64,000 nucleotides of DNA from Equus caballus (GCF_041296265.1 NC_091693.1:25048001-25112000); one strand, 5' to 3'; numbered from the stretch's first letter, positions 9,066-21,914 are shown. Numbers and translations: made by a program. The notes: generated by a model from the letters alone, not told the origin.

Positions 9066-12000
9066 CAGCCAGAGAACTGTGTGAGAACGACGACCTGGCC
9101 ACCAGCCTCGTCCTGGACCCCTACCTCGGCTTCCGCACCCATAAGATGAATGTCAGGTGAGGCGGCCTGTGAGGAGGGCCGGGGATCCCTTTTCTCCCAC
9201 CGCCGCCCCTTAGCCCCATGCTCCCCTCAGCTCCGAGTGGGGTGGGGGAGGGGCCCGGGAGCACCCAGAGGGAATAGGCCAAGGCCCTGGGACCCAGGCG
9301 TGCCCTCTCCCCCAGCCCCGTGCCCCCCCTGCGGCGACAGCACCACCTGCGCTCAGCGCTGGAGGCCTTCCTGAGGCAGCGGGACCTGGAGGCTGCGTAC
9401 CGGGCCCTGACGCTGGGAGGCTGGATGGCCCACTACTTCCAGAGCCGGGGCCCACGGCAGGAGGCTGCCCTCAAGACCCACGTGAGGGCACCCTTCCTTC
9501 CCCGCCCTCGCCCGCGTGTTCTCCCGTTGCCTCGGCCTGTCCCGGGTCCTCTGCCCTGTCGGGGAGACTCTGGAGCCCTGGGCTCCGTGCCCCTCAGCGC
9601 AGCCCCCTGGGACTCCCTGACTTCCTAGCTGTTGGGACCATCCGAGGCGAGGCTCAGAGAATCCTGGGAGAGGAGAGTTGGGGGGCCCTCTGAGATGGAG
9701 TCCAACCTCTTCATTTGACAGATGAGGAGGCTGAGGCCCCAGAGGGGAAGTGAGTTCCCTGAAACCACACAGCGAGTCAGTGGCAGAGCAGGACTAGAAC
9801 CCAGGAGAGAAAGGGCGGAGGACGACCCCACCCCACCTCCTCACCCCGCCCACCCCTCACCTCCCCCAGATCTATCGCTACCTCCGCGCCTTCCTGCCTG
9901 AAAGCGGCTTTACCATCCTGCCCTGTACCCGCTATTCCATGGAGAAAAATGGAGCCAAGATCGTGTCTACCCGAGCTTGGTAAGAGGGCGGAACTCGCAG
10001 CCCAGGGCCCCATGCCTGGTGTGAGGCCCCCCTCGCCAGGGGCTGCTGGGAGAGGAGACCCCCATCTCTTCTGGAGGAGATGGGCGGGGTCACTGAGGGG
10101 ACAGGGGAGAAACCTCTGGTGTCGTCCAGGCTGTGAAGATGCCAATGTTCAAGAGGTTTCCTGCAGAGAGGAAGGAGTCCAGGCCTGTCCCCAAAGACCC
10201 CCCTCGCCCACTGCAGCCCTGCTAGGGGATGAGGCCCCCATGTGACCATAGGGTTCCCAGGGCTGCCGGGAAGGACTGACCCTGTGCCCCTGACCCTGCA
10301 GTCTTGTCTTCATCCCGACCTGACCCCTGCAGTGAGCAGGCGCTGCTGGGTACGGGACAGGACAGTGAATGAGATGGACCTGCCAGCCCCTCAGTGTAGC
10401 GGGAAGGCAGGTGGTAGCCAGGTGAACACACAGGCGCTGACGACAGTGGCTCAGCACTTGAGGAGCTGGCTAGGGGATTTTGAGTGTTCTCGGGAGCCAG
10501 GCCTCAGTTAGGATCTGAAGGATGAGCTGGAGGGTCTGGTGAGGCGAGGGGGCAAGGACGGGGCTGCAGGAGGCCTGGGCAGGGGGGAGTTGGGGCTGGA
10601 GGAGCTGAGGGCTTGCTTCCGTGCGCTGGAGCAGGGAAGCCCGCTGGCCAGGTGTAGAGGCACTGGTGGGTGGACTTGAGAGAGACTTCGGAGGTGGACT
10701 GCGGTGGCGGGTGCTGGCCCACAGAAGGCCCAGGTACCTTTGGGACCAGAGGCCCCATCCCCAGCTCAGGTGGTTGGAAAGGTGCTGCTTACAGACCCTC
10801 GGCCTGGCCCCTTGGCAGGAAGAAGAATGAGAAGCTGGAGCTGCTGGTGGGCTGCATCGCGGAGCTGCGGGAGGCCGACGAGGGGCTGCTGAGGGCCGGC
10901 GAGAACGACTTCAGCATCATGTACTCGACCCGCAAGCGCAGCGCCCAGCTGTGGCTCGGCCCTGCCGCCTTCATCAACCACGGTGGGGGCTGCGGCAGGA
11001 TGGGGCTGTGGGAGGGGAGCCCCGCCCTCTCCCCCGACTCACCCAGTCTCTTCTCTTTCCTGCCCTGGCCGGCTCCAGACTGCAAACCCAACTGCAAGGT
11101 GAGACCTGGGGCCCCCCTGGGGTGGGCACATGGGAGATGAGGTGGCCTGGGGGAGGGGCCTTCTGGTCAGTGAATGGCCTGAAACTGTCCCGCGGCTCCA
11201 CACCTGACAAAGCACTTTCTCACCCTGGCTGCCCCTTCGCTGAAGAGGGTGTTTTGGGTGTTTTTGCCTGCAGCCGTAGGGGGCGGGGTGGGGGGGGTTG
11301 TGGAGGAAGGGGCTTTGGCTTGAGTCACACTGGAACCCAGGTGGCCACCTGGTGGCGGTGTTCTTGCATCTCTGAACTTGAGCTGGGGGCTCGGCCAGTT
11401 CAAGTGGGGAGTGGTGATGGGGAGACAGAAAGGGTCCCTGGCCTCACAGCTGGGATAGCAGGAGGCAGAGGAGCTGAGTGACAGGAGCCTGCCTATTAAT
11501 GCCACCTGGGGTCGGCCAGAGAGAGCCCTGGAGGGCGGGGACCAGATAGGAGGCTCTGGGGGCCGGGGCTTCCAGGCAGAGGGAGCGAGGTGGAGGAGGA
11601 GCCGGCAGGTGCACCGCTGGTTCTGTGTGGTGGAGCATGGAGCGCGTGAGAGCTGAGGGCCGGACGGGAGGTAGCCCCGGGAAGGCCTTGGGTGCTCTCT
11701 GTGGGAGCCCTGAGGCGTGACAAGGGGGTCCAGAGCTCAGACCCTGGAGTCAGTGCTGGGTTTGGGTCCACACCCCCAGCCCTGGTTTCTCGTCTCAGGA
11801 GGTGGTGAGAACTTGCCTCCTGTGCGGTTGTGAAGATGAGGTACGCAGTGCCACCGGCGTTTCTGTGACTCTGCAGAGCCCTTACGTGGGTTTCGGGGGG
11901 ATCAGGTGCGGCCATGGTCTGGCCCGGCACGCAGACACTGGGTGGGTCAGAAGCCAGGCAGGGCTCCGGGAGAGGCTGTGACCGGGCGGGTGCCAGCCGT

Positions 12001-14127
12001 CTCAGGGCACCGGAGCCAGTCGTCTGGCGGTGCAGCACTGGGAGGCCGCGTAGGCCTGACGCCAGAACCAGGGGTGGAAGGAGGAGTAGGATTTTCCTAG
12101 GTGTTGTAGGAAAACAGGGGCATGGGAGGACATTCCAGACAGGGCACGTGGCGCTGGAGGGGCTGGAGGGCCAGGAGGCGGGACAGGCACCGGGACTCCC
12201 GCCTCCTGTGACTCCGCCTCGGGTTCCGTGAGGGAGCTCGCGTCTGCCCCACAGAAGGTCCCGCCAGGTGAATGACAGGGACTGGGGTTTTAGATGGCCC
12301 TGTTAGCTGGGGCGCAGGAGGCTGGCAGGAAGGGGCAGGACAGGAGGCAGGGCGGCCGCAAAGAGGCTGGTGTGAAACCTGGCGGCTAATGAGTGAGAGG
12401 TGAAGATGCGCTGGCTCCCAAAAGGGTCTTGGGGATGGAGAGGACAAAGATGCAAGATGCTGCGTACTAGAGAGGTGCTGGCCAGTTGGCCTGGGGTCTG
12501 GGGGCCAGGCAGTGAGGGCCACTCCCAAGGGTCTCTCAGGCTAGAGTGGGCAGCCAGCTGGGTGGGGTTCACACCCCTCCCAGACAGATGCGGCAGCAGG
12601 AGCAGGCAGGTGTGAGGGGCCCGTGGGGCCGTGATCCTGGGCTGGGACTGCTGAGTGGACAGGCGCCTCCAAGCAGGGGAGGTGGCCCAAGGGTAGAGGG
12701 AGTGAGGGGTGGGCTAATTAGGGTGTGTCAGAGGGGGTGGAACTTGGCTGCAAAAGCCAGAGCTAGAGTGCAGGAGGGAGCGGTCGCTGCGCCCTGCCAG
12801 GGTCGGGTTAGGTCATCGTCCTGCGGGGAGGGGTGGGAGCCAGCCAGTGGGCAGGTGTCAGGGGGTGCGTGCTGTGCAGACAGCAGGAGGCTGCCTCCAA
12901 ATGGCGCTTCCTGGGGATGCCCAGCTAGGTGGGGTGGAGCCATGCAGCCCCCAGGATAGGGCGCTAAGCTGCCAAGACTCCAGTTTGTGCCCGCAGATGG
13001 GAATGCAGCCTGCGTGAAGGTGCTCCGGGACATCGAGCCAGGGGACGAGGTGACCTGCTTCTACGGTGACGGCTTCTTTGGTGAAAAGAATGAGCACTGT
13101 GAATGCTACACCTGCGAGAGGTGTGGGGTGGGAGAGGGAGGAGGGGTCTGGGGTCCCGGAACCGGAAATGCCTCCTTTGCCCAATTCCTTCGTTCCTCCT
13201 GTCTCCCTCCCACCCCCAGGAAAGGCGAAGGAGCTTTCCGACTGCGGCCCCGGGAGCCTGTGCCTCCGCGACCCCTGGACAAGTACGAGCTCCGGGAGAC
13301 CAAGCGGCGGCTGCAGCAAGGCCTGGACAGCAGTGGCCGGCAGGGCCTGCTGGGCCCACGCGCCTGCGCCCACCTGTCTCTGCTGCGCCGGGACCCCTTC
13401 TGCGGTGAGCACAGGGCGGGGACCCCATCCTGTCAGCTGCTCCCCCATCCCCATCTCCTTCTCTGTGCTCCCACCCTCGAGCCCCCTCACGGGGCCTCCT
13501 TCTTGACCACCGCTCTCTTCATCGGTCCCCCACTAAAGAGGGCAGGGAAGGCCTGAGGACGAGCTGTCCCCCTTTCCAGAGGCCCTGCTGACGCCATCCC
13601 CTTGCTCCTCCACAGCCGCCTGTCAGCCCCTGCGCCCCCAGCCCTGCGGCTCCCGCCTGGACGCCGTGCCCCTCTGGCTCCAGTGGCTGCCTCAGCCACA
13701 GCTCCGAGTGCGCCCCCGGAGGCGCCGACGCCCCCAGCCCCGGCGGGCCCTGGCACCCCCTGTTCTCCGCACTGCCCGTGTCTCCCTGCACCGGTGGGGA
13801 GGCTGCGGCCCCCGCTGTTGCCTCCGGGCGGAAGCCCTGGTGGCCCTGGGCCAAGGCCCCCGTGCCCGTTGGGCCCCCCAGCAGGACTGGCACTGGGCCC
13901 GGCGCTACGGGCTGCCTTATGTGGCGCGCGTGGACCTGAGCCGCATGGCCCCGGCCCCACCTGCCACTACTGTCCCCGCCCCTGTCAGGACCCCAGGCCC
14001 CAGCCCCGGCTCCGGCCCCATCCCCAAGCAAGCCCTTGCCTTCGCTCCCTTCTCCCCACCCAAGCGCCTGCGGCTGGTGGTCAGCCACGGCTCCATCAAC
14101 CTGGATGTCAATGGTGACAGGCCATGA
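9047..14127 (+). CDS. KMT5C: Histone H4-K20 methyltransferase KMT5C (SUV420H2)
   Basis: KMT5C converts H4K20me1 to H4K20me2/3 at heterochromatin in the nucleus, recruited by HP1 (family knowledge). Coding exons: 9047-9156, 9316-9481, 9870-9979, 10819-10982, 11079-11098, 12984-13120, 13220-13404, 13616-14127. They total 1404 nt (467 aa; human about 462), and all junctions are GT-AG and in phase. The N-terminus starts [18 protein letters not shown]. The SET domain (about residues 110-225) shows [20 protein letters not shown], the AAFINHDCKPNCKFVPADG substrate/cofactor motif and [15 protein letters not shown] cysteine-rich post-[11 protein letters not shown] follows. The C-terminus is R/P-rich and ends near [16 protein letters not shown], the region reported to bind HP1. 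The NHDCKPNCK motif is split across a 20-nt microexon. The start is chosen by homology; an upstream out-of-frame ATG exists. Confidence 0.97.
9680..9810 (-). repeat. MIR SINE in KMT5C intron 2
   Basis: CATTTGACAGATGAGGAGGC, TGAGGCCCCAGAGGGGAAGT and AGAGCAGGACTAGAACCCAG are antisense MIR hallmarks. It lies 60 bp before exon 3. Confidence 0.85.
11100..12983 (-). other. KMT5C intron 5, filled with old L2-like sequence
   Basis: The intron is 1.9 kb. Phrases such as CATTCCAGACAGGGCACGTGG-type text (near 12130), GAGGAGGAGCCGGC and GGCGGCTAATGAGTGAGAGG recall antisense L2, but the match is weak. I see no gene inside it. Confidence 0.35.
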
Positions 14128-14788
14128 TGGGCTGGACAGGGACGTCTGGGCTGGGAGAGGTGGGGGTTCCTCTTAGTCCCCCTGGCCCCGAGCTCCTGGG
14201 GACTCACCTCCAGAAGGAGTTGTTGGACCTCTAGGAGAGAGCTGACTCGTGACCCCAGCACAGCTCTGAACTGGGGGCAGGGTTGGTTTGGACACTTGCA
14301 GGGATCTGACCCCTGACCCTTGGTGACTGCTGACCCCTGAGCCGCCCCCACCTGGCAGGGAGCCCTGGCCATTGCTGCCCTCCCACCCCAGCCCCAGCCT
14401 CAGGACTGAAGGAGCCGTTCCCTTCCCCACCCACCTTCTCCTGCCCAGGGAGCAAAGCCATAAGGGGTGGGGGCCATCCCATGGCATCTCCCCAGAAGCC
14501 CCGGCCTTGGAGGAGGTGGACCTGGTGGGTGGCATTCCCTAGAGACTGCCCCACGAGGGGAGTGAATTTGCTGTCAGCTCTGCAACTGTCTGAGGTGGGG
14601 GCGCGGTGGGGGGTGTCCGGGGGCATGTCCTCCTGACACCCCTGTGGGTCTCAGGGAGGCCGGGTGCGACCTCATCTTTCTCATGGTGCTATCCCTGGTG
14701 CTACTGGGGTGTGGGGGCCCCTCCCCTTCCCACACCAGAGCTGGGTATGTTGGGGGATTGGAAGCACTTGAACTTTTTATTTTATTTT

Positions 14789-14794
14789 ATTAAA
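14789..14794 (+). terminator. KMT5C: KMT5C polyadenylation signal (ATTAAA)
   Basis: ATTAAA lies 660 bp after the stop in a TTTTATTTTATTTTATTAAA run, followed by a GT-containing downstream stretch. It is the only good signal before the sequence changes character at about 14.8 kb. Confidence 0.7.
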
Positions 14795-14829
14795 ACCTTG
14801 TTATAAGCAGCACCCTTGGGAGCTTTTCA

Positions 14830-15855
14830 GTTTGATTTATGTTTTGAGGGGATGTCAGTCAGGAGGCTGAGCCCCTCAACCTTGCTGGGGAGACCAGACC
14901 CAGGGGAGGCGGCCCAGGCTTTGGGCCCTAAGAGCTTTGGGAAGGTAAAGGGGCAACAGACAGGATGGCAGAGTGCAGAGGCAAGAGTCATGTCACCGAG
15001 CTTTCCAACCTGTCCTGTCGTGTGGCGGGGGATTCTCCCTGGTTTTCACATGACAGGTCCAGCAAGCAGAGTGACTTGCCCAAGGTCACACAGGGCTCCA
15101 TGGCCCTTCTCTGAAGTCAGACGTCCCTCCTACAGCTCAGCCAGGAGGGGAGAGGTAGGCAGGACAGCTCCTGGAAGGCATGGGGGCTGCCCAAGCTGTG
15201 GCGGGTACCATTGGCTTTCTGGCACCAGTCTGGCAAGTCATCCTCATCTGTGTCGTGTCAGTTGGCCTGGTTCTGTGAGACCAGGATGATGAATCTTCTC
15301 TAATTTCTTCAGATCCAGTTCAGTGTCTTGATTTTGCCATCGCCTCTTAATTCTCACCTCAACCCACAAGCCCCCATTGTGCTAACCGCTAACAGTGAGT
15401 GCTTCCTGGTACCAGGTGCCTCGCCAAGCGTCTCGTGGACATTTTTTCTCATTCATGGAGGCCTCCAGGCCATTTCATGCTGTCAGGCCACAAACTTCTG
15501 AGGCTCCAGTGAGGGCTGCAGGCCCCAGTTTATCTCCTCCGTGTTGGCTGGCCTTGGAAAAGGTTACCCGGGGGCTTGGCGAGGCCCTGTGCAGGAGGGA
15601 CCTGGGGCCCTGAGGAGAGGCAGTGAACAGGCAGGGAGCGGCAACAGGAGACCCAGTGGGCTCAGGGGATGGCCCAGGAACAGGTACTTCCACAGCCAGC
15701 CTGGGGATGGGCATGGGGACCGTTCAGAGCAGGTAAGGTTTTTTACTTTAGAATTTGTTTTGTTCACATTCAGCCTGTTTCGTTCCTTTCTGCAATGAGA
15801 AAATGTGTCTGTCTGCCCTGCAAATCCTACTGAACCCCGTTGGTCTCCTCTAATG
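14830..15855. other. Intergenic, MIR debris
   Basis: GTGACTTGCCCAAGGTCACAC at 15071-15091 is a MIR core, antisense to the usual orientation. No exons were recognised. Other parts have no visible family. Confidence 0.5.
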
Positions 15856-15866
15856 TTAAAAATAAG

Positions 15867-16117
15867 GAGGGCAGGGGGCTGACCCCGTGGCCGAGTGGTT
15901 AAGTTCGTGTACTCCGCTTTGGTGGCCCAGGGTTTCACTGGTTCGGATCCTGGGCACGGACATGGCACCGCTCATCAGGCCACGCTGAGGAGGCATCCCA
16001 CATGCCTCAACTAGAAGGACCCACAACTAAAATACACAACTATGTACTGGGGGGCTTTGGGGACAAGAAGAAAAGAAAAAGAAGATTGGCAACAGATGTT
16101 AGCTTAGGTGCTAATCT
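15867..16117 (+). repeat. ERE SINE
   Basis: GGGGGCTGACCCCGTGGCC at about 15874 is followed by the box-B region, CAACTATGTACTGGGGGGC and the tail. TTAAAAATAAG flanks it at 15856-15866 and 16118-16128. The second copy merges with the A-rich tail, so this target duplication is tentative. Confidence 0.92.
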
Positions 16118-16199
16118 TTAAAAATAAGAAAAAACAAAAAAATAAGAAAAAGAAAATAAGAAAAAAAACCCCTGTCAGTGGGCTGTGAGAGGAGAATGA

Positions 16200-19100
16200 A
16201 GTGATGGTGACATGCGTGCACTAAAGAACTCGTCCCTCTAAATGAGCTGAGAGTCAGTTGCTGTCACCAGGGCTTCTAGACAAAGATGACAGCAGAGCGA
16301 GGATGCTTAGCCTGGATAGACCTGGGAGGTCCAAGAGTCTCCTGAAAGCCTGTTTTCAGTGGAGTAACTGCGCGTTCACATGACGTTCTGCAGGGAGAGG
16401 GTTTAGGGTCTTCGTCCAACTCTCAAAAGTGTCTGGAACTCAAAACACAAAGACTAGAACCCGGTGGGTATGGTCTCCTGCCCCCGGCCCCGCTCCCGTC
16501 CCGAGCCAGCCGGTTCTGCACTGTGGGAAGAGGAGCAGCCTCCCCGGCCTCCGCCCACCAGATTGTGGGCACCCCCTCGATTGTGACAAAAATGTCTCTG
16601 GGCATTGCCACATATCCCCCTGGGGGCCACAGCCAGCCCCCGGTTGAGACCACTGGGCCAGAGTGACAGGATGACAGGGAGGGAAGGCCTCCAGGACAAT
16701 AATTACAGCAGGCACCAACTGCATGTGCATCCTGGCGTTAATCTGCGTGACAATGCTACAAGGATTCCCCCGTTAGCAACAGCCCCGGAGGAGGTAGGTG
16801 TGGCTGCCCCAGGTCACCTGGCTGGTGCAGGGGTAGGGCCTACTCCTGGCTAGATGGAGCCCTAAGACGATAGGGAAGTACAAGGAGAAGGTGTTGGGTC
16901 CAGTGAGCTGGCAGGACCTGGGGCCAGCAGGTGGGGCTTGGCATCATGAGCTCACCTTGGTGGCTCAAGGAGAGGGGTGTGTCTGAGGGTCAGCAGGGCC
17001 TGAGAACCCCATACATGTGGGGCCAGAGCAAGGAAACAGGGAAGGTGGCTGGGAGGCGAAGGAAGGAGGGAGCTGAAAGAAAGAGGAAATCACTATAGCC
17101 CACGGGTCGGGGCCTGAGCCTCGGGAGCCCCTGCTCCCGCACCTTCCCCACAGCCGTCTCTGTTCCTCTGTGGTGGCTAGGCCAGCAGCAGAGCCAGGGC
17201 TGCCCTCCAGAACCTGGACCCCATTTCTCCCCTTGGGGCACTCTCTGACCCCTTTACACTGTGCACAGAGTCAACCAGGTGCTTCCAGGAGTTCCGGGTC
17301 CCTGTTGACAGGGTCGGTCATCCTGGGGCTGCTGATCCAGGAGGGCAGCTGGCCGTTGGTCACTCCCACTGTCCAGTGCGGTATTAGGCACCAGAATTGG
17401 GCCCTTACACTGATTCTGAATTTCTCAAATTGTTTATAGAGACCGAGACCCCACACACCCTGAGAACAGCCAGCCTGGATACTGTTCAGCTTGTAATTCC
17501 CAGCATCCTTGTCCCCACAGCCCAGTGAAGTGTAGGTATTATCACTGTGTTTTAGATGAAAGGACCACGGTGCAGAGGGCTGAGGGAGTTTGGGGCCGCA
17601 AGGTTGGTGAACTGCAGGGCCAGGACTCGAACCCGTTCTCAGAGCTCAGCTAGGCTCTGAGATCTTCAGGATGGGAAAGAGGCAGATGCCAGAGAGAGGA
17701 GGCTGGAGCTGCACCCACTGGGAACCAAGGGACAGCGAGCTGGTCTGCTGTGGCTTCCATGGGATGGTGAGGGGGAGGGGAGGAGAGGGAGAGCAGTGCC
17801 TCCAGGGTTCAGGGAGCAAAGGGCGAAGGGCAGTGGAGCAGTTTTGTGATTCTGACTGGGAAGCACCTGGAAGCACCTGAGCCTGTCTGTAGACGGGGAG
17901 GAAGGAGCTGGTTCTGAGGGAGGGCTGCAGAGGAAGGGGAAGAGGCTAAGAGACGCATTGAGGTGGAGGGGCTGGGGCTGGAGGAGCGCAAGGAGGGGAG
18001 GAAGGAGGGAGAGCAGGGATGCAGGTTGCGGGGAGGGGTGAGAACAAGTGGAGTAGCCTTAGTTTCCTGACCTGGGAGGCTGCTGCGGGATAGTGAGGCT
18101 GGCAGTGAGAATTTCAGGACACTGGCACGCCAAGCTGGCCAAGAAGCCAGACTTTGGGGCCAGGGAGTTTGCAGTGGTGTTGGTCCAGCCTGCTGGAGGT
18201 GAGGCAGGTCTGGCCCAGCCCCTGGCTCAGGCATCCCTAGGGCAGTTGTGGCCGCAAGGGAGGCCAGGAGTGTAAGAATGTTCTGGAAGTGGTCAAGGGA
18301 TGTTGGCAGGAAGGATCGCGGCCCAAGAGGGAAAGAAGGTAGAAGACTGAGAGGCACTGCTGGCCAACAGGGCAAGGTGCACGCCAGGCACTGGCGCCCT
18401 GGTGAGGTCAAGGGGCTGGCTGCAGCAGCACAGGTATCGGGCCCTGTGCTCGGACGCTACCTGGCTGACCTCACCAAGTGCTGAGATAGCCGTCAGCCCC
18501 CTTCTGTGACTCAGAGAGCTGCCTTGCCCACATGCCACCACAACTTTCCTTCCTTCCTGCAGCAGAAGCACCTGTGCACAGACCAGGCTCCAGAGAGGCC
18601 CGTGAACCACCTTCCAGGTCTGTCTGGGTGAAAAAACACCCCGCGCCCTCACTCACCCCCCTGCCTCTCAGGTTGTGGTCTGAGAGAGGGAGCCGGGGAG
18701 CACGGTTTCGGGGTGCAGCCATCCCGGGAGATGGCACATCTGGGGTGTGCCCCTGGTGGGGTGATGACGGCAGCATGGAGGGGCTGGGTGGAGCAAGAGG
18801 GAGCTGGTCCTCCCCTGAGCTCACCCAGCAGCTCCCGTCATCCAGCCTCTCCTGATAACAGGACTCTGCGCCATGTCAATTTATAGCTGAGGAAACTGAG
18901 GTGCACGCAGGTCAAGGGCTTGTCCAGGGTCACCCAGCAAGTTGTCATGATTAGTAATAGCCACCTTTGAACCCCGGTGTTGAATGGGGCCACATGAGAC
19001 CATTTCCGGCAGAGTTTGGGGATCTAGGCTGCCCCAGGAGACCGACAGCTTCAGGCAGAAACAGTGGAATGCACTCCTCCTCAGGCCAAGGTCTCATGCC

Positions 19101-19980
19101 CATCTGGGGCAGGACCAGGCTAGCCCCCTGGGGCTCTGCACTCTGTCAAGGTCACTCCTCTGCCTGGGGGGCCAGGAGATGTGGACGTGGCTGGAGAGGT
19201 GACTTTTCGAAGGGCGTGTGGAATCAGAAGGACTCTCAGCATTGTGGCCTCAGAGCCTGGCTGAGGGCAGGCCCAGCGCCCGGATAGAGGCAGGAGCAAA
19301 GAATAATTCCAGTGGGAGCTCTGAGCATCCTGGAGGAGCTCACAGTCAGGAAGGGGTTGGCCGGAGAAACTGAAGTGACGTGTCTGGGGAGGGGCTGGCC
19401 CCGTTTCATTAGAGAATGGAGGAGAAGGCTGCTTGTGGCTGTGGACAGAGTGCCTGTCGAAAGCACAGAGGCACAGAGGCGAGGAGAGCAGAAGACCCTA
19501 TTGGGAGGGGGTCACAGGATGGAGACTGACGTACTGGGAGGAGAATGGAGTCAGGGGCAGGGGAGTGACAGAGAGTGGTGGAGAGCCAGGAAAGGGGACA
19601 GAGAGATGGGGTCAGCACCGGGTGTTATGATAAAGACCCCTCAGGACTTGGGATGGACTGGGTAGGAAGCCCAGGAGGAGGCTGAGGAGGTGGTCCAGGA
19701 GGGGAAGAGGATCCAAAGGGAGGAGGGAGGACTTAGGTGATAAGTAGGTGTGGCGTTGACAGCAGGAGCATCCTAGAGCCATGCTGGTGGGCAAGTGTTG
19801 GGACCTGGAGAGCCAAAAGGGACCCTGGGCTGGTGGCTGCTGCCTGCTGGAGGGGCTGGGGAGGGGCAGGAAGGGCGGGGCTTGCTCCGACCCTAGAGAT
19901 CTGTCCTCCCTCCATCCCAGCCCTGATGGAGTACAGTCCTCCCCCACCCCTCCGTGTCCCCACGCCTCACTGGCAAGACA
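16200..19980. other. Gene-free interval with MIR/L2 fragments
   Basis: Antisense MIR pieces are visible at about 16725-16850, 17480-17640 (AAAGGACCACGGTGCAGAGG, GGACTCGAACCCGTTCTCAG) and 18870-18960 (TGAGGAAACTGAGGTGCAC). The GA-rich text at 17.6-18.4 kb and 19.3-19.75 kb resembles diverged antisense L2. No open frame here has gene-like structure. Confidence 0.5.
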
Positions 19981-20007
19981 TTAAGAAGAAACAACAGCAA
20001 CAACAGA

Positions 20008-20013
20008 TTTATT
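20008..20013 (-). terminator. COX6B2: COX6B2 polyadenylation signal (AATAAA)
   Basis: AATAAA on the minus strand lies 115 bp after the COX6B2 stop codon and is the first such signal. Confidence 0.8.
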
Positions 20014-20127
20014 TGAGGCTTAGGGACTGGGTGGTGGGTAGCCGGGGCCGGGTCTCCGGAAGACGAGAGGATGGGGGGAGAGGGGTGTCCCTGGGGCTGA
20101 GCCCTCGGAAGAGCCGCGTTCAGCCCG

Positions 20128-20801
20128 TCAAATTTTGCCTGCGAAGGTCCCCGCCTTGATCTGCTCGGTCCAGCGCTGCACCTGGGGAGGGGGCGGGAGG
20201 AAGGGAGGAGGGGTCGGCTCGGCTCAGCTGCGCCCTCCACCCTCGCCCGGCCCGGCCAGCCCGCGCCCCCTCCTGCCCACTCACCCAGCTCATGGGGCAC
20301 AGCGAGTGGAACACACGGAAGTAATACTCGCAGGGCTGCGTGCTCTTCCCGCGGCGGTTCATATTCTTGACGCAGCGGTGGTAATCTGCGGGGTGGGTGG
20401 GCGGGGTCGCGCCGCAAGCCCCGCCCCTCCAAATAAGGCCCCGCCCCTCCACTGTCGGTCCCGCCCCTCCCTACAAGGCCCCACGACTCGGCCCCGCCTA
20501 CTCCTTAGAAAGCCACGCCCCTCCTTATAGCCCCGCCCCTCTCGACCGTGGCCCGCTCCGCCTCCCGGCCCAACGGTCTCCGCCCCCACGGCGGATCCAG
20601 GACCCTCTCCCTCCTCAGGTGGGGCGCGCCCCTTCCGACCTCCGCTCGTCTCCCCGCTGCTCCCCTTAACCGGGCCCTCCAGGCCTCACCCAGGAAGTTC
20701 TGGTAGCAGTTGCGGGTCTGGTTCTGGTTGGGGAAGCGCGGGTCGAAGGGCGGCGTTGACCATCTCCCCTTGGGGGGCTTCTGGGAATCAATATCCCACA
20801 T
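20128..20801 (-). CDS. COX6B2: Cytochrome c oxidase subunit 6B2 (testis isoform)
   Basis: This is a small nuclear-encoded subunit of respiratory complex IV. It sits on the intermembrane-space side and helps hold the dimer and the cytochrome c side together; the 6B2 isoform is testis-specific (family knowledge). Coding exons on the minus strand: 20690-20801, 20285-20385, 20128-20181. They give 88 residues, the human length as I recall. The protein begins [20 protein letters not shown]. It carries the twin cysteine motif of a CHCH fold: CYQNFLDYHRC (CX9C) and [12 protein letters not shown] (CX10C), which form two disulfides after MIA40 import. The C-terminus is [14 protein letters not shown]. 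An acceptor directly upstream of the start exon (exon edge 20819) implies a 5'UTR exon further upstream. Confidence 0.97.
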
Positions 20802-21250
20802 CCACGGAAGCGGCAACTCCTGCGGGGACGAAGGGGGCTCCGTGGGCCGAGGGGGCGCCCCTCGCTCTGACCCGCACCCAGTTCTTGACCCCCACCCCAA
20901 ACCCGGCCTCGTTCCCAGCCGTCCTGCCCGCACCAGGCTGGCGTCAGCGCGGCACCGGGTCGGCAGTGGGGGCGCCTCGCCCCTCGCTTCTGGGTCTGGG
21001 GGGTCGCAGCTCACAAAGATCGCGACCCCCGTCCGGATTGGCTGGGGCCTCCGGAACCCCAGCCAATGGGAGCGCGGCGCTGCAGGGCACGCTCTGGGTC
21101 GCGGGGCGGGGTCGGTGTGGACCACCCCCACCCTCCTGCCTTCCCCCTCCTGCTCGACGCCCCTCCTCGGGGTTCGGTGCACACACGTACCCAGACGCGA
21201 CTTTTGGCGAGTCTCAGACTCAGGCTTTTAATCTCTGCGAAGCTGGGCGA
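20400..21250 (-). promoter_or_regulatory. COX6B2: CpG-rich promoter region of COX6B2
   Basis: GC- and CpG-rich sequence covers intron 1 and the area upstream of the start exon. Multiple CCCCGCCCC (GC-box) elements lie at 20420-20540, and an inverted and a direct CCAAT lie about 21038-21070. The noncoding first exon should lie within about 20.9-21.25 kb; I cannot fix its ends. Confidence 0.5.
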
Positions 21251-21914
21251 CCCCCCGCCCCCCCAATATATAAATGTATAGCTAGCTCTAGTCTCTACCA
21301 GAGAGGGAGCATCCCCCCCTCCCGGCTTTCTCAGGTCCTGCTTCTTACGGCGGAGGCGCACAGCACCTGGCCTGTGGGGCAGAGGAAAGAGCGAGAGTGG
21401 CGTCCGGGCTGCTGGACTCCAGTGCCACGTCTCAGGCGGGCCTGCGGGGTCTCAGGGGCTACCTGCCACGCTGGGCTCCTCTGACGTTTTGGCGACCGAG
21501 GTTGAGTCCCCCGCATCCCGCTGTTCAAGGCGCTGAAAACTGCGTGCTGGAGAGAGAAAGCCAGAGAGGGCTTTGGGGTCCGGCAGGGAGAGAGTCGTGA
21601 GCGCTCAGGAACACAAACGTGCTGAATGAAGGAGCCGGCAAACCTGGCCTGGAATCCGGGGCCCCGCCTGCCTCCTCCAGTCCCCCTGGTGCCCCTCCTA
21701 GGTTTCTCTCCCTCCTGCCTCCTTATTGTCAAGCCTGGTTCTGGAGGCTTCACACCAACAACATCCAAGCGAACTCATATCTTTCCTCTTAAGCTCCTCT
21801 CTTGTGCCCACTTCCTACACCTGTTACCTCTGCATGTCCCTCCTCCCCTTCCAGCAAACTACATGGAAAGAGCTGGTTCACTCCTCTCCCATTCTCCTCT
21901 TTACATAGATGTGT
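21250..21914. other. Intergenic stretch, no gene seen
   Basis: The CpG-rich character ends at about 21.6 kb. No exon pair or repeat family was recognised with confidence. Confidence 0.4.
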
